Shown in pieces: positions 30,552 to 38,275 of a DNA stretch of 41,137 bases. Each line of letters opens with the position of its first letter. The first letter of the stretch is position 1. A program made the translations under genes and the position numbers. The stretch is taken from assembly GCF_936933875.1 (NCBI RefSeq), contig NZ_CAKZIK010000018.1, positions 1 to 41,137 on the forward strand. The letters are read 5' to 3'. Source of the stretch: an uncultured Chryseobacterium sp. (GTDB lineage: Bacteria > Bacteroidota > Bacteroidia > Flavobacteriales > Weeksellaceae). Below the pieces are notes generated by a model. The model had not been told where the DNA came from and searched no databases. It saw only the letters and a program-made list of their open reading frames with translations.

Positions 30552-31805
30552 TCAAGCATTTTCCGAAACCAAAATCACAATTAAATCTTGCAAAACCTTC
30601 ATCGAAACAAAGTTCATAAAATCTTTTCTATCCAAATGTGGCAAAAATAATCTGAAAGTCTTTTCAAAATCCTTCACTCGAATCGAATAATACACCAAGC
30701 CAATTTGGTTGTTGAATTCATCCGTTTTCGGACCGGCAACTCCGGTTGTAGAAAGTGCAATATCGGTTTTGAACAATTTTTGACAGCCCAAACTCATCTC
30801 CTGCGCGACCTGTTCGGAAACTACAGTTTTCTCTGAAATTGTTTTTTGCGAAACTCCTAGAATTTCAACCTTTTTACGATAATCGTACGCAACAATTCCA
30901 CCTAAAAAATAGTTGGAACTACCGGAAACAGAAGTAATTAAGTGAGACAATTCTCCACCGGTACAACTTTCGGCCGTGGAAATCGTAAGATTTTTTTTGA
31001 GAAGCAAATCGTGCAGAATTTCTTCAATTTTATCGCCTTTTTCAGCAATGATAAAGTCGGAAATCAGAGGTCGAAGTTTTAAGATTTCTTCGTCTATTTG
31101 TTGGTTTAAAAGCGTTTCATCACTTCCTGTGGCTGTCAGTTTCAATTTCACACGATTGGCAACAGGAAGATATGAGAGGGAAATATTTTCAGGAAGCGAC
31201 AGTTCCCAATTTTCTAAATCTTCGGAAAGCTGAGATTCAGGATAGTTGACAACAGATATAAAGCGCGAAACCAAATAATTCGCAGCAAACTTTTGCTTTA
31301 AGAACGGAATAATCTGGTCTTTTATTAGTGGTTTTACTTCGTAGGGAACACCGGGAAGACAAATCGCAGTTTTGCCATTTTTTTCAAGCATTAAACTGGG
31401 AGCAGTTCCGTTGAAGTTCTGAAAAACCTTAGCCGTTGATGGAATTTCAGCCTGCGGTTTGTTGATTTCGAGCAAATATTCGCGTTTTCTTTGAATGAGC
31501 AACTTTTCCAAATGACGGAAAGTGGTTTCATCCAAAACCATTGTATCTTCAAAATAATCACAGAAAGCTTTTTTCGTTTTATCGTCTTTGGTTGGACCTA
31601 AACCACCGGTTGTAATGACCAAATCTGCCATTTCAAAAGCGGATTGCAATGTTTTCTTGATGGTTTCAATTTCATCCGAAATCGTAAAAATCTGTTGTAC
31701 AGCAATTCCTATATTTTTCAGTTCGGAAGCAATAAAATTAGAATTGGTATCAACGGTGGTTCCGGAAAGAATTTCGTCGCCTATGGTGATTAAAACTGCG
31801 TTCAT
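30552..31805 (-). CDS. cinA: CinA family protein (nicotinamide-nucleotide amidase / competence-damage inducible)
   Basis: A 417-residue two-domain protein. The N-terminal MoCF-like domain (1-170) has GDEILSGTTVDTNSNFIASEL and ITTGGLGPTKDD. The C-terminal amidase domain (about 255-417) has STAESCTGGELSHLITSVSGSS and STTGVAGP. Full-length CinA proteins recycle NMN to nicotinate mononucleotide and may have an ADP-ribose pyrophosphatase activity in the N-terminal domain. It lies 54 bases downstream of the lipocalin gene on the same strand, and may share its transcript. Length and motifs are normal. Confidence 0.94.
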   Translation of the reverse strand: MNAVLITIGDEILSGTTVDTNSNFIASELKNIGIAVQQIFTISDEIETIKKTLQSAFEMADLVITTGGLGPTKDDKTKKAFCDYFEDTMVLDETTFRHLEKLLIQRKREYLLEINKPQAEIPSTAKVFQNFNGTAPSLMLEKNGKTAICLPGVPYEVKPLIKDQIIPFLKQKFAANYLVSRFISVVNYPESQLSEDLENWELSLPENISLSYLPVANRVKLKLTATGSDETLLNQQIDEEILKLRPLISDFIIAEKGDKIEEILHDLLLKKNLTISTAESCTGGELSHLITSVSGSSNYFLGGIVAYDYRKKVEILGVSQKTISEKTVVSEQVAQEMSLGCQKLFKTDIALSTTGVAGPKTDEFNNQIGLVYYSIRVKDFEKTFRLFLPHLDRKDFMNFVSMKVLQDLIVILVSENA

Positions 31806-31859
31806 TAAAATGGAAAGTTGAAAATTGATAGTTGAAAGTTACAACAATCCATTAATAAA

Positions 31860-32396
31860 TCACTGATTATGTTCTACCCAAATCAATTCTTCGGTTGGGA
31901 AATCCAAGTCTTTTGCCTTTCTCAGAAAACGTTGCTTTACCTCGTCAGGAATAGATTTGTCACGGGACAGAATCCACAGATATTTTGTAGAATTTCCTGC
32001 AACCAACGCGTATTTGTACTCTACCAAATCAATAACATTGTAACCAGCCCAAATAGGTTTGAAAAATGAAACTTTCAGCCTTGCTTCAGTTGGCTCGTTT
32101 ACAAAACGGGCTTCACCGATGCTTTCTTTCCATTCTTTTTTGACATAATCATAGCCACGGTTGTCAACTTTGATGGACCCGTCTGAATTTTTGGAATAGG
32201 TTGCCGTTACATTGTTCATATTTTTTTCAAATCGATAATCGAAACGCGCCATTTCGTACCATTTTCCTAAATATTTTTCATCTTCAAAATTTTGAATAGC
32301 AGTTGCGCCTTTCGGAATTCCGACAGAACAGGAATTGAAAATCAAAAATCCTAAAACTGCAGCACCAATTGGAAATATTATTTTTTTGAAATTCAT
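31860..32396 (-). CDS. blc: Lipocalin (Blc-like) outer-membrane lipoprotein
   Basis: A 178-residue lipoprotein with lipobox FNSC (Cys23). The lipocalin signature is NFEDEKYLGKWYEMARFDYRFEKNM (GxW motif), followed by NVTATYSKNSDGSIKVDNRGYD and the family's late block ALVAGNSTKYLWILSRDKSIP. Bacterial lipocalins of the Blc type bind lysophospholipids or fatty acids and help in membrane stress. Start choice: the ATG at 32396 is preferred over an in-frame TTG at 32402. A TAnnTTTG promoter lies 18 bases upstream. Confidence 0.93.
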   Translation of the reverse strand: MNFKKIIFPIGAAVLGFLIFNSCSVGIPKGATAIQNFEDEKYLGKWYEMARFDYRFEKNMNNVTATYSKNSDGSIKVDNRGYDYVKKEWKESIGEARFVNEPTEARLKVSFFKPIWAGYNVIDLVEYKYALVAGNSTKYLWILSRDKSIPDEVKQRFLRKAKDLDFPTEELIWVEHNQ

Positions 32397-32414
32397 AATC
32401 AATAAAATTTAATG

Positions 32415-32422
32415 CAAACATA
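32415..32422 (-). promoter_or_regulatory. TAnnTTTG promoter element for the lipocalin gene
   Basis: Minus-strand TATGTTTG, 18 bases before the ATG at 32396. Confidence 0.55.
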
Positions 32423-32542
32423 TCTCTTCCTAAATGAAGATTTGTTATACGATTTACAGAAGTAATTGCACAATAAAAAAGACTTTGAAAATTTTATAAA
32501 AGATAAAATGAATAATATAATATATTGCGGCGATTACAAATT

Positions 32543-32550
32543 TACCTTTG
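32543..32550 (+). promoter_or_regulatory. TAnnTTTG promoter element for the PPOX-Dps operon
   Basis: TACCTTTG, 23 bases before the ATG at 32574. Its position inside the longer ORF supports the shorter start for the PPOX gene. Confidence 0.55.
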
Positions 32551-32573
32551 AAGAAACCAAATCACAAAATATT

Positions 32574-33089
32574 ATGTCAACAGAAAACTTACATAACGCA
32601 GAAGCGATTAAAAAATTAAAAGAACTCTCGGAAAGCGCAAGAACCTGTATGTTCTGTACCGAACTTTCGCAACTTCCGAACAATTCTCGGCCGATGTCTT
32701 TGCAGGAATGCGATGAGGAGGGAAATCTTTGGTTCATCAGCAGTGCAGACAGCAACAAAAATTTCGAAATCAGTGATGACAACCGGGTTCAACTTTATTT
32801 TATGAACAACGGAAGTGCAGAATATCTTTCAATTTTTGGTAAGGCCTTCATTTACAAAGACAAAAATACCATTGAAGAAAAATGGTCACCTTTTGCTAAT
32901 GCGTGGTTTGAAGAAGGCAAAGACGACCCGAAAGTTTCGATAATCCGTGTAACTCCGGATGAAACTTATTATTGGGATACAAAAGCCGGAAAATTTGTTT
33001 CGATGGTGCATTTTATTACAGCAGCCATTACAGGAAACAAATCTGAAGGTGGTGATGGTGTGGAAGGAAACCTTACTGTTAAATATTAA
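32574..33089 (+). CDS. Pyridoxamine 5'-phosphate oxidase-family general stress protein
   Basis: A 171-residue split-barrel flavin-binding protein of the general stress protein 26 type. Visible blocks are ARTCMFCTELSQLPNNSRPMS, EEGNLWFISSADSNKNFEI, VQLYFMNNGSAEYLSIFGKA and IIRVTPDETYYWDTKAGKF. Such proteins bind FMN or FAD and are linked to oxidative and general stress; the reaction is unknown. Start choice: the ORF opens at 32466, but its first 36 codons lack family character and contain the promoter element, so the ATG at 32574 (MSTENLHNAEA) is used. It is 11 bases from the dps gene, forming a stress operon. Confidence 0.88.
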   Translation: MSTENLHNAEAIKKLKELSESARTCMFCTELSQLPNNSRPMSLQECDEEGNLWFISSADSNKNFEISDDNRVQLYFMNNGSAEYLSIFGKAFIYKDKNTIEEKWSPFANAWFEEGKDDPKVSIIRVTPDETYYWDTKAGKFVSMVHFITAAITGNKSEGGDGVEGNLTVKY

Positions 33090-33100
33090 AAAATAAAAAT

Positions 33101-33622
33101 ATGAAACCCGATTTAGGAATTACTGAGAAAAATTTAAAATCTCTTAATGAGATGCTGAACAAAGTCTTAGCAGACGGAAATGTCCTTTATATTAAATTGA
33201 GAAAATTTCATTGGAATCTTTCCGGAGACAACTTTATGGAACTGCACCAATTATTTGAAAACCAGTACGATGCTGTTGCAGAAGCCATTGATGAAGTTGC
33301 AGAAAGGATTTCAACTTTAGGTGGAGTTGCCATTGGAACGACCTCCGAATTTGCTAAACATTCGCAGTTGAAAGAAACTCCGGGAAAAGTTCCTGACAAT
33401 CAGTCGATGTTGCGGGAATTAGTTGGTGATCATGAAGCTATTGTGAAATCATTAAGACAGTTTGTTGACGATTCTGATGAGAAATACGGTGATAAGGGTA
33501 CTTCCGATTTCCTTACCGGTTTAATGACTGATCACGAAAAAATGGCGTGGAAACTGAGAAAGTATTTTAAAGATACTTCAGCTACAGATTCAAGATCTGC
33601 TTCAAAGACTACAAAAAAATAA
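33101..33622 (+). CDS. dps: Dps-family ferritin-like DNA/iron protection protein
   Basis: A 173-residue four-helix protein that forms dodecamers, oxidises Fe2+ with peroxide and stores iron. The inter-subunit ferroxidase residues have the exact Dps spacing: His37 and His49 (KFHWNLSGDNFMELHQ), Asp64 and Glu68 (EAIDEVAERI). A short basic C-terminal tail (about 155-173, SKTTKK) could bind DNA. Second gene of an operon with the PPOX stress protein, followed by a strong terminator. Confidence 0.94.
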   Translation: MKPDLGITEKNLKSLNEMLNKVLADGNVLYIKLRKFHWNLSGDNFMELHQLFENQYDAVAEAIDEVAERISTLGGVAIGTTSEFAKHSQLKETPGKVPDNQSMLRELVGDHEAIVKSLRQFVDDSDEKYGDKGTSDFLTGLMTDHEKMAWKLRKYFKDTSATDSRSASKTTKK

Positions 33623-33643
33623 CTATTGTTTTAATAAAAAATA

Positions 33644-33673
33644 CCGCCGCGACTTCGTCGCGGCGGATTTTTT
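33644..33673. terminator. GC-rich palindromic terminator with TTC loop, shared by dps and the convergent gene
   Basis: A 10-bp perfect stem CCGCCGCGAC / GTCGCGGCGG closed by TTC, with A-runs before and a T-run after, so it can stop transcription from both sides. The core GCGAC-TTC-GTCGC is the same as in the 21-bp palindrome at 38067-38111 (there preceded by G). Confidence 0.85.
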
Positions 33674-33675
33674 TA

Positions 33676-33900
33676 TTATTTCAGATTTCTTCTCCCAATT
33701 TCTTCATGCAATGCTTTCTTGTTTCTTTCGCTACGCATATACATTGGAATAAACAGAAGCGAGAAAATCAAAAAAACTTTTGAACCTCCATTCACAAAAT
33801 TATAGATTGTAATTCCGAGGAAGACTCCCAAGATTAAAGCAGTCAAAATTTTTTCGGATTTTAATTTTTTATGTTTCTCAAGCAACCGTTCGTCAGTCAT
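33676..33900 (-). CDS. Small two-helix membrane protein, unknown
   Basis: A 74-residue protein with a charged N-terminus (MTDERLLEKHKKLKSEK), two hydrophobic helices (about 18-35 and 42-55, LFLIPMYM region) and a basic tail (RSERNKKALHEEIGRRNLK). No family recognised. It follows the dienelactone-hydrolase gene on the same strand after 32 bases, without a visible promoter of its own, so it is probably co-transcribed. Confidence 0.7.
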   Translation of the reverse strand: MTDERLLEKHKKLKSEKILTALILGVFLGITIYNFVNGGSKVFLIFSLLFIPMYMRSERNKKALHEEIGRRNLK

Positions 33901-33932
33901 TGTTGAGTACTCGTTATTTTCCGTGTTTCAAA

Positions 33933-34760
33933 TTATTTAAAAACTTCCTCCAAAAATTTCTTCATATCGTTCCAGGATTTTTCGTCGGCTTCTTTGTTAT
34001 AGGCAATTTTCAGATTGAATTTTTTGCCGACTTCTGTAGAAGCAGGATTCGTGAAAGAATGCAGTGAATTCGGATAATCAATAAAAGTATAATTGATTTT
34101 TGCTGAATCCATTTCCTTTTTAAAAGCCGCGATTTTTTCTGCAGGAACAAAAGAATCGTTCGCACCATTCGCGACCATAATTTTCACTTTATTGTTTTTT
34201 GGTTTTACGCCGGTCATCAAATTTCCATGGAAAGAAACCGCTCCCTTTAAATCGCTTTCCTGACGTGCCAAATTCAAAGCCTGTGCTCCACCGAAACAGT
34301 AGCCAATCACTGCAATTTTTTTGAAATCCGCATTTGGAAATTTCAGCAACTGCGCTTTTGCTCCGTCGAAAATCGTTTTAGATTTCACCGGAATCTGGTA
34401 AAACGGTGAAGCTAATTTTTCTGCATCTCCCGGATTGTCCACCACTTTTCCATCACCATAATAATCTACAGCCATTGCAAAATAGCCCAATTCTGCCAAT
34501 TGTCTTGCCCTGGATTTCGCATAATCATTCAATCCCCACCATTCGGGAATTACCATTACGACCGGTCTCTTTTTATCATCTATATAATTATATGCAACAT
34601 ATGATTTATAAGTCTGTCCGTTGATGTTATAAAGAACATCTTCAGTCTTTATCATAGTACTAACAATGGAAGAAAGTTCAGAATTATTTGGTTTCTCCTT
34701 GCAAGACCATGCAAAAAGAGAAATTAAAAATGCTACAGCAAGAGTTTTTATATTCTTCAT
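33933..34760 (-). CDS. Dienelactone hydrolase-family lipoprotein
   Basis: A 275-residue alpha/beta hydrolase anchored as a lipoprotein (lipobox FAWSC, Cys20). It has the characteristic DLH active site: Glu73 in VIPEWWGLN, nucleophile Cys155 in VIGYCFGGA, Asp202 in NGANDSFVP and His234 in NSLHSFTNP. Cys in place of Ser marks true DLH-type proteins. The periplasmic or membrane location and the absence of aromatic-degradation genes argue against a role in chlorocatechol breakdown; the natural substrate is unknown. Transcribed divergently from the BtuF-like gene. Confidence 0.9.
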   Translation of the reverse strand: MKNIKTLAVAFLISLFAWSCKEKPNNSELSSIVSTMIKTEDVLYNINGQTYKSYVAYNYIDDKKRPVVMVIPEWWGLNDYAKSRARQLAELGYFAMAVDYYGDGKVVDNPGDAEKLASPFYQIPVKSKTIFDGAKAQLLKFPNADFKKIAVIGYCFGGAQALNLARQESDLKGAVSFHGNLMTGVKPKNNKVKIMVANGANDSFVPAEKIAAFKKEMDSAKINYTFIDYPNSLHSFTNPASTEVGKKFNLKIAYNKEADEKSWNDMKKFLEEVFK

Positions 34761-34822
34761 GGGAAAATTTAATTTAAGTTTTAAAGATAATCAATTTTGA
34801 GAGATTTTCGTACATTGAAAAC

Positions 34823-35551
34823 ATGAAAATCATTTCACTTGTACCCTCGATTACAGAAGCACTTTTCGATTTCGGACTGTACGACAAACAAATCATCGGC
34901 AGGACAAAATTCTGTGTTCAACCAAAAGATAAAGTGGAATCGGTTCCGAAAATTGGCGGCACCAAAAACATCAATATTCCTAAAATATTAGAATTGAAAC
35001 CTGATTTAATCATCGCCAACAAAGAAGAAAATGACGAAGAACAGGTGAAGGAACTCATGAAACATCACGAAGTTTGGGTAACCGATATTAAAACTGTGGA
35101 CGATAATGTTTCATTTCTGAAAGCGTTGGGAAAAAGGCTGAACAAAGTTGAAATTGCAAAGGAATTTATCCAAAAAATTAAAGAAACTTTGTCCGGCTCG
35201 AATTCAGAAAATAAATTAAAAGCAGTTTATCTCATTTGGAAGAATCCGTATATGACGATTGGCGGAGATACGTTTATCAATGATGTCTTGAAAAAAATCG
35301 GGATAAAAAATATTTTTGAAAATCAGAAGCGTTATCCTGAAATTTCTGTGGATGAAATGAAAAATACGGATATTATTTTTCTGTCTTCTGAACCTTATCC
35401 CTTTAAAGAAAAGCATTTAATGGAAATCGAGGAAGTAACGGGAAAGAAAACAATTCGTGTAGATGGAGAAGCATTTTCTTGGTATGGAACACAGTTGGCG
35501 AAAAGGAGGGAATATTTTAAGGAACTACTGAACGAACTTGGGAAAATATAA
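34823..35551 (+). CDS. BtuF-like helical-backbone substrate-binding protein without signal peptide
   Basis: A 242-residue protein of the cobalamin/heme/siderophore periplasmic-binding class. It starts IISLVPSITEALFDFGL, has KIGGTKNINIPKILELKPDLIIANKEEN, the two-lobed pattern, a central helix (FLKALGKRL) and IWKNPYMTIGGDTFINDVL. It begins directly at the first beta strand, with no signal peptide or lipobox in this reading and none in frame upstream. It may act in the cytoplasm or be exported by other means. No ABC permease or ATPase gene is adjacent, so the ligand stays open. Confidence 0.85.
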   Translation: MKIISLVPSITEALFDFGLYDKQIIGRTKFCVQPKDKVESVPKIGGTKNINIPKILELKPDLIIANKEENDEEQVKELMKHHEVWVTDIKTVDDNVSFLKALGKRLNKVEIAKEFIQKIKETLSGSNSENKLKAVYLIWKNPYMTIGGDTFINDVLKKIGIKNIFENQKRYPEISVDEMKNTDIIFLSSEPYPFKEKHLMEIEEVTGKKTIRVDGEAFSWYGTQLAKRREYFKELLNELGKI

Positions 35552-35562
35552 TTACGCATTTT

Positions 35563-35618
35563 AAACACCCCGTAATTTCGCAAGCGAACTGACGCACCTC
35601 TGAAAGAGGGGAACCCTT
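35563..35618. repeat. Second copy of the CACCCC ... AGAGGGG interspersed repeat
   Basis: Begins AACACCCCGTAATTTCG and ends CACCTCTGAAAGAGGGG; same plan as 20815-20870. Confidence 0.5.
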
Positions 35619-35621
35619 CAA

Positions 35622-35650
35622 CAAAAAAATCGGGCTTAAAACCCGATTTG
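35622..35650. terminator. Bidirectional terminator between the BtuF-like gene and lipA
   Basis: An 8-bp perfect stem AAATCGGG / CCCGATTT with a 7-base loop, A-run on one side and T-rich DNA on the other, between convergent genes. Confidence 0.8.
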
Positions 35651-35660
35651 TATATTTTAT

Positions 35661-35738
35661 GAGATTGCTTCGTCGCTTCACTTTGTTCCGCTGCTCGCAA
35701 TGACAAATCAGAACTTGGTTCGTGATTCTTGGCTCTTC
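35661..35738. repeat. Interspersed repeats downstream of lipA
   Basis: GAGATTGCTTCGTCGCTTC ... CTGCTCGCAATGACA at 35661-35705, followed by GATTCTTGGCTCTTCTT at about 35723-35739, ending at the lipA stop codon. The same two motifs occur upstream of dnaE. Confidence 0.6.
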
Positions 35739-36611
35739 TTAATGAATATGTTTCTCCGCATGATAAGAACTTCTTACCAACGGTGAACTTTCTACATGAC
35801 GGAAACCAAGGCTTCTTGCAAAATCTCCGAATTCTTCGAATTCTTCTGGTGTAATGAATCTTTTTACCGGTAAATGTTTTTTTGTTGGTTGAAGATATTG
35901 ACCAAGTGTGATGACATCTACATTCGCATTTCTTACATCTTCAATCGTTTGGAAGACTTCGTCTTTTTCTTCACCCAAACCAAGCATTACTCCGGTTTTT
36001 GTTCGGTTTTGTCCTGCATCTTTAAGATATTTCAAGACATCCAAACTTCGCTCGTATTTTGCTTGAATTCTTACTTCACGTGTTAAACGTTTTACCGTTT
36101 CCATATTGTGGGAAATCACTTCAGGTGCTACTTCAACCAAACGGTCAATATGTTTGTGGATTCCCTGAAAATCCGGAATTAATGTTTCCATAGTTGTTCC
36201 TGGTGAAATTCTGCGGACAGCGTTTACGGTTTCAGCCCACAGAATGGAGCCCATATCTTTCAAATCATCGCGGTCAACAGAAGTCAGAACCGCGTGTTTA
36301 ATTTTCATTAATTTGATAGAACGTGCCACTTTTTCTGGCTCATCCCAGTTTACATCCATCGGTTTTCCCGTTTTCACGCCGCAAAATCCGCAACTTCTGG
36401 TGCAGATATTGCCTAAAATCATAAAGGTTGCCGTTCCTTCTCCCCAACATTCGCCCATATTCGGACAACTTCCGCTTTGGCAAATCGTGTTGAGTTTATA
36501 TTTATCCACCAAAGTTCTGAGTTCGCGATAATTTTTTCCTGTTGGAAGTTTTACGCGAATCCATTTGGGTTTTTGGATGGTGGTATCGGTATTTAGAATT
36601 TCTTCGCTCAT
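35739..36611 (-). CDS. lipA: Lipoyl synthase
   Basis: A 290-residue radical SAM enzyme that inserts two sulfurs into octanoyl groups on E2 and GcvH proteins. Both iron-sulfur clusters are complete: Cys44, Cys49, Cys55 (CQSGSCPNMGEC, auxiliary cluster) and Cys70, Cys74, Cys77 (CTRSCGFC, SAM cluster). The closing SPLVRSSYHAE has the conserved Ser that binds the auxiliary cluster. Start choice: the ORF opens with a TTG at 36623; the ATG at 36611 (MSEEILNTD) is preferred. It would supply lipoate to 2-oxoacid dehydrogenases such as the E1 fusion in this window. A promoter lies 31 bases upstream. Confidence 0.97.
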   Translation of the reverse strand: MSEEILNTDTTIQKPKWIRVKLPTGKNYRELRTLVDKYKLNTICQSGSCPNMGECWGEGTATFMILGNICTRSCGFCGVKTGKPMDVNWDEPEKVARSIKLMKIKHAVLTSVDRDDLKDMGSILWAETVNAVRRISPGTTMETLIPDFQGIHKHIDRLVEVAPEVISHNMETVKRLTREVRIQAKYERSLDVLKYLKDAGQNRTKTGVMLGLGEEKDEVFQTIEDVRNANVDVITLGQYLQPTKKHLPVKRFITPEEFEEFGDFARSLGFRHVESSPLVRSSYHAEKHIH

Positions 36612-36642
36612 AAATGGTTTCAAAAATCTTTTTTTGAATGAA

Positions 36643-36650
36643 CAAAATTA
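36643..36650 (-). promoter_or_regulatory. TAnnTTTG promoter element for lipA
   Basis: Minus-strand TAATTTTG, 31 bases before the ATG at 36611. Confidence 0.55.
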
Positions 36651-36660
36651 CGGAAAATTT

Positions 36661-36914
36661 GTGTTAGCCACCAATGCACGAATCTATGACGCTGATTGAT
36701 GAATTTTTACTGAATATTGGAAAAATGTGTGAGAGATTTTAACGCAAAGGTGCTTCGTTTAGCAATTCCTAAAAATGCTTCGACTTCGCTCAACATGACA
36801 CTGAAAAAATCTGCGTAATCTGCGTAATCTGCGAGAAAATGACTGAGATTGCCACGCTGCACTTCGTTTCTCTCGCAATGACAAACGTTGAAATAATCTG
36901 TGTAATCTGTGGGA
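36661..36914. repeat. Mosaic of short repeats between the sigma-factor gene and lipA
   Basis: About 250 bases without a credible gene. From left to right: a CACGAATCTATGACGC-type string (36678-36692), ATGCTTCGACTTCGCTCAACATGACA at about 36775-36800, three tandem copies of the 9-mer AATCTGCGT (36808-36834), GAGATTGCC ... CTCGCAATGACA (36845-36883) and two AATCTGTG units (36894-36912). Several match repeat types seen elsewhere in the window. Confidence 0.6.
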
Positions 36915-36918
36915 AACA

Positions 36919-37479
36919 CTACTCCATTTCGAAGTCGTTGTCTTTCAACAATTGTCCGAGGACTTTTTTCGCGCGCATAATGCGGACTTTAGTGTTCGCA
37001 ACTGAAAGATTAAGTTCTTCGGCAATTTCTTTGATGCTTTTTTCCTCAAAAAAACGCAAACGAATAATGTCCTGATAATTTGCATCCATGGATTCGACGA
37101 TTTTCTGAATTTTTTTCTGCTCTTCTGCGGAAATTAAAAGTTCTTCCGGAGAACGTGCAAACTGATTTCGCACTTCTTCTAGTTCGTCGGAAGCGTCTTC
37201 ATTTTCACGGTTTTTCTTTCTCCAATAATCGATGACAGAGTTTTGCGCGATGGTGAGTACCCATGTTTTAAACTGAAAATTGGGGTCGTACAAATCCAGT
37301 TTATTCAAAACTTTTGAGAAAACGGAAACTGTAATTTCGTCCGCGACATTTTCGTCCTGAACTTTTTTCATCACAAACGAAAAAACATCCACCCAAAAAG
37401 TATTGATAAGTTTGGTTTGCGCCTTTTGGTCTTTGTTTCGGGCAGATTCGATTAAAGGTAAAAGTTCTTCTCGGGACAT
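36919..37479 (-). CDS. ECF-type RNA polymerase sigma factor
   Basis: A 186-residue sigma-70 family factor of the extracytoplasmic-function group. Region 2 spans about 10-100 (FWVDVFSFVMKKVQDENVADEITVSVFSKVLNKLDLYDPNFQFKTWVLTIAQNSVIDYWRKK) and region 4 about 120-180 (YQDIIRLRFFEEKSIKEIAEELNLSVANTKVRIMRAKKVLGQLL). No anti-sigma gene is beside it; upstream on the same strand is a small lipoprotein gene. It has its own promoter in the 29-base gap. A minus-strand start at 37479 is an ATG. The regulon cannot be inferred from the window. Confidence 0.94.
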   Translation of the reverse strand: MSREELLPLIESARNKDQKAQTKLINTFWVDVFSFVMKKVQDENVADEITVSVFSKVLNKLDLYDPNFQFKTWVLTIAQNSVIDYWRKKNRENEDASDELEEVRNQFARSPEELLISAEEQKKIQKIVESMDANYQDIIRLRFFEEKSIKEIAEELNLSVANTKVRIMRAKKVLGQLLKDNDFEME

Positions 37480-37496
37480 TGAAATTTTGACTTTAG

Positions 37497-37504
37497 CAAA
37501 GATA
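37497..37504 (-). promoter_or_regulatory. TAnnTTTG promoter element for the ECF sigma factor
   Basis: Minus-strand TATCTTTG in the gap between the upstream lipoprotein stop (37509) and the sigma start (37479), so the sigma gene can be transcribed independently with a leader of about ten bases. Confidence 0.6.
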
Positions 37505-37508
37505 AAAT

Positions 37509-37943
37509 TTATTTCTTTACCGCCCTTAAACTGTAAATTTTACCATTTTCGGTGAGGGTTACAAAATTACCATTTACTTTGAGTTGAATTCCTTTTTCTT
37601 TGTCTTCGTAGTGACTTTCTTCGTTCGTCATTGAAGTTTGATAAATCCATAAATCTTTACCTTTTTCTGAGAGAACGGCAACAGGATTTCCTTCGGCATC
37701 GCCTTTAAATTCTATATTGATGTTTCTGCCGTCGCCATCGTATGAGGAACTGTAATCTCCGGTGTTGATTTCTTGCTGAAGTATTAAAGCAGAATCTGAA
37801 GGTGCAACATTTTCCTCAACTTTATCGGAAACAATCTGTCCCGTTGTGTCGCCCAATTCTTCTACTACTGCCTGTGTTTGCTTGGTGCAACTGACAGCGA
37901 AAAACAAAGAAAAAACGATGATAAAAAGTGCCGAAATTTTCAT
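37509..37943 (-). CDS. Small hypothetical lipoprotein
   Basis: A 144-residue protein with a lipoprotein signal (FFAVSC, Cys19). The mature part has an acidic linker (TTGQIVSDKVEENVAPSDS) and a beta-rich C-terminal half (about 65-144; GRNINIEFKGDAEGNPVAVLS, LWIYQTSM, QLKVNGNFVTLTENGKIYSL) that resembles the MliC/lysozyme-inhibitor or copper-resistance NlpE-like small barrel folds only in outline. No family claimed. It precedes the ECF sigma factor by 29 bases on the same strand; whether it informs the sigma factor is unknown. Confidence 0.75.
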   Translation of the reverse strand: MKISALFIIVFSLFFAVSCTKQTQAVVEELGDTTGQIVSDKVEENVAPSDSALILQQEINTGDYSSSYDGDGRNINIEFKGDAEGNPVAVLSEKGKDLWIYQTSMTNEESHYEDKEKGIQLKVNGNFVTLTENGKIYSLRAVKK

Positions 37944-38066
37944 GTTGATACGAATTTTATAATTCTAAAATTCAATTTCTGTTCCACAGAACGCCCGAAA
38001 TTTTATAAAATTTTTCTGAAATTTTCTAAGAATCCCTGCAACCATAGCCCTGGTTGAAGCGGCATC

Positions 38067-38111
38067 CTTTAGTATTGGCGCGGCGACTTCGTCGCCGCGC
38101 CAATACTAAAG
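38067..38111. repeat. 21-bp perfect palindrome with TTC loop
   Basis: CTTTAGTATTGGCGCGGCGAC pairs perfectly with GTCGCCGCGCCAATACTAAAG around the loop TTC. No T-run follows, so it is not a typical terminator. It lies in the 332-base intergenic region between the small lipoprotein and tyrS, where I see nothing else apart from the tyrS promoter. Shares its core with the hairpin at 33644-33666. Confidence 0.8.
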
Positions 38112-38247
38112 ATACAGTGGAAAACAGGTTCCCGGCTCCTTAATTGCGTGGGTAAGTTGGAGAGTGGTTGAGTTATTGAGTGGTGAATTGTGAATGGGTA
38201 AATTGTCAATTTGGAAATGAAGAAACGGAAAATTTGCTTCAAAATCT

Positions 38248-38255
38248 TATCTTTG
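38248..38255 (+). promoter_or_regulatory. TAnnTTTG promoter element for tyrS
   Basis: TATCTTTG, 20 bases before the ATG at 38276; it lies inside the longer ORF, which supports the shorter start. Confidence 0.6.
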
Positions 38256-38275
38256 CACTTCAAAAAATTTTACAG

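Noticed and set aside
35395..35706. 103-codon minus-strand ORF starting MSLRAAEQSEATKQS
   Set aside because: Its first part is a translation of the interspersed repeat at 35661-35705 and the rest overlaps the BtuF-like gene in antisense; such peptides arise from the repeat in many genomes.
36707..36919. 70-codon ORF with CERNEVQRGN and SEVEAFLGIAKR strings
   Set aside because: A translation of the short repeats in the mosaic region, not a gene.
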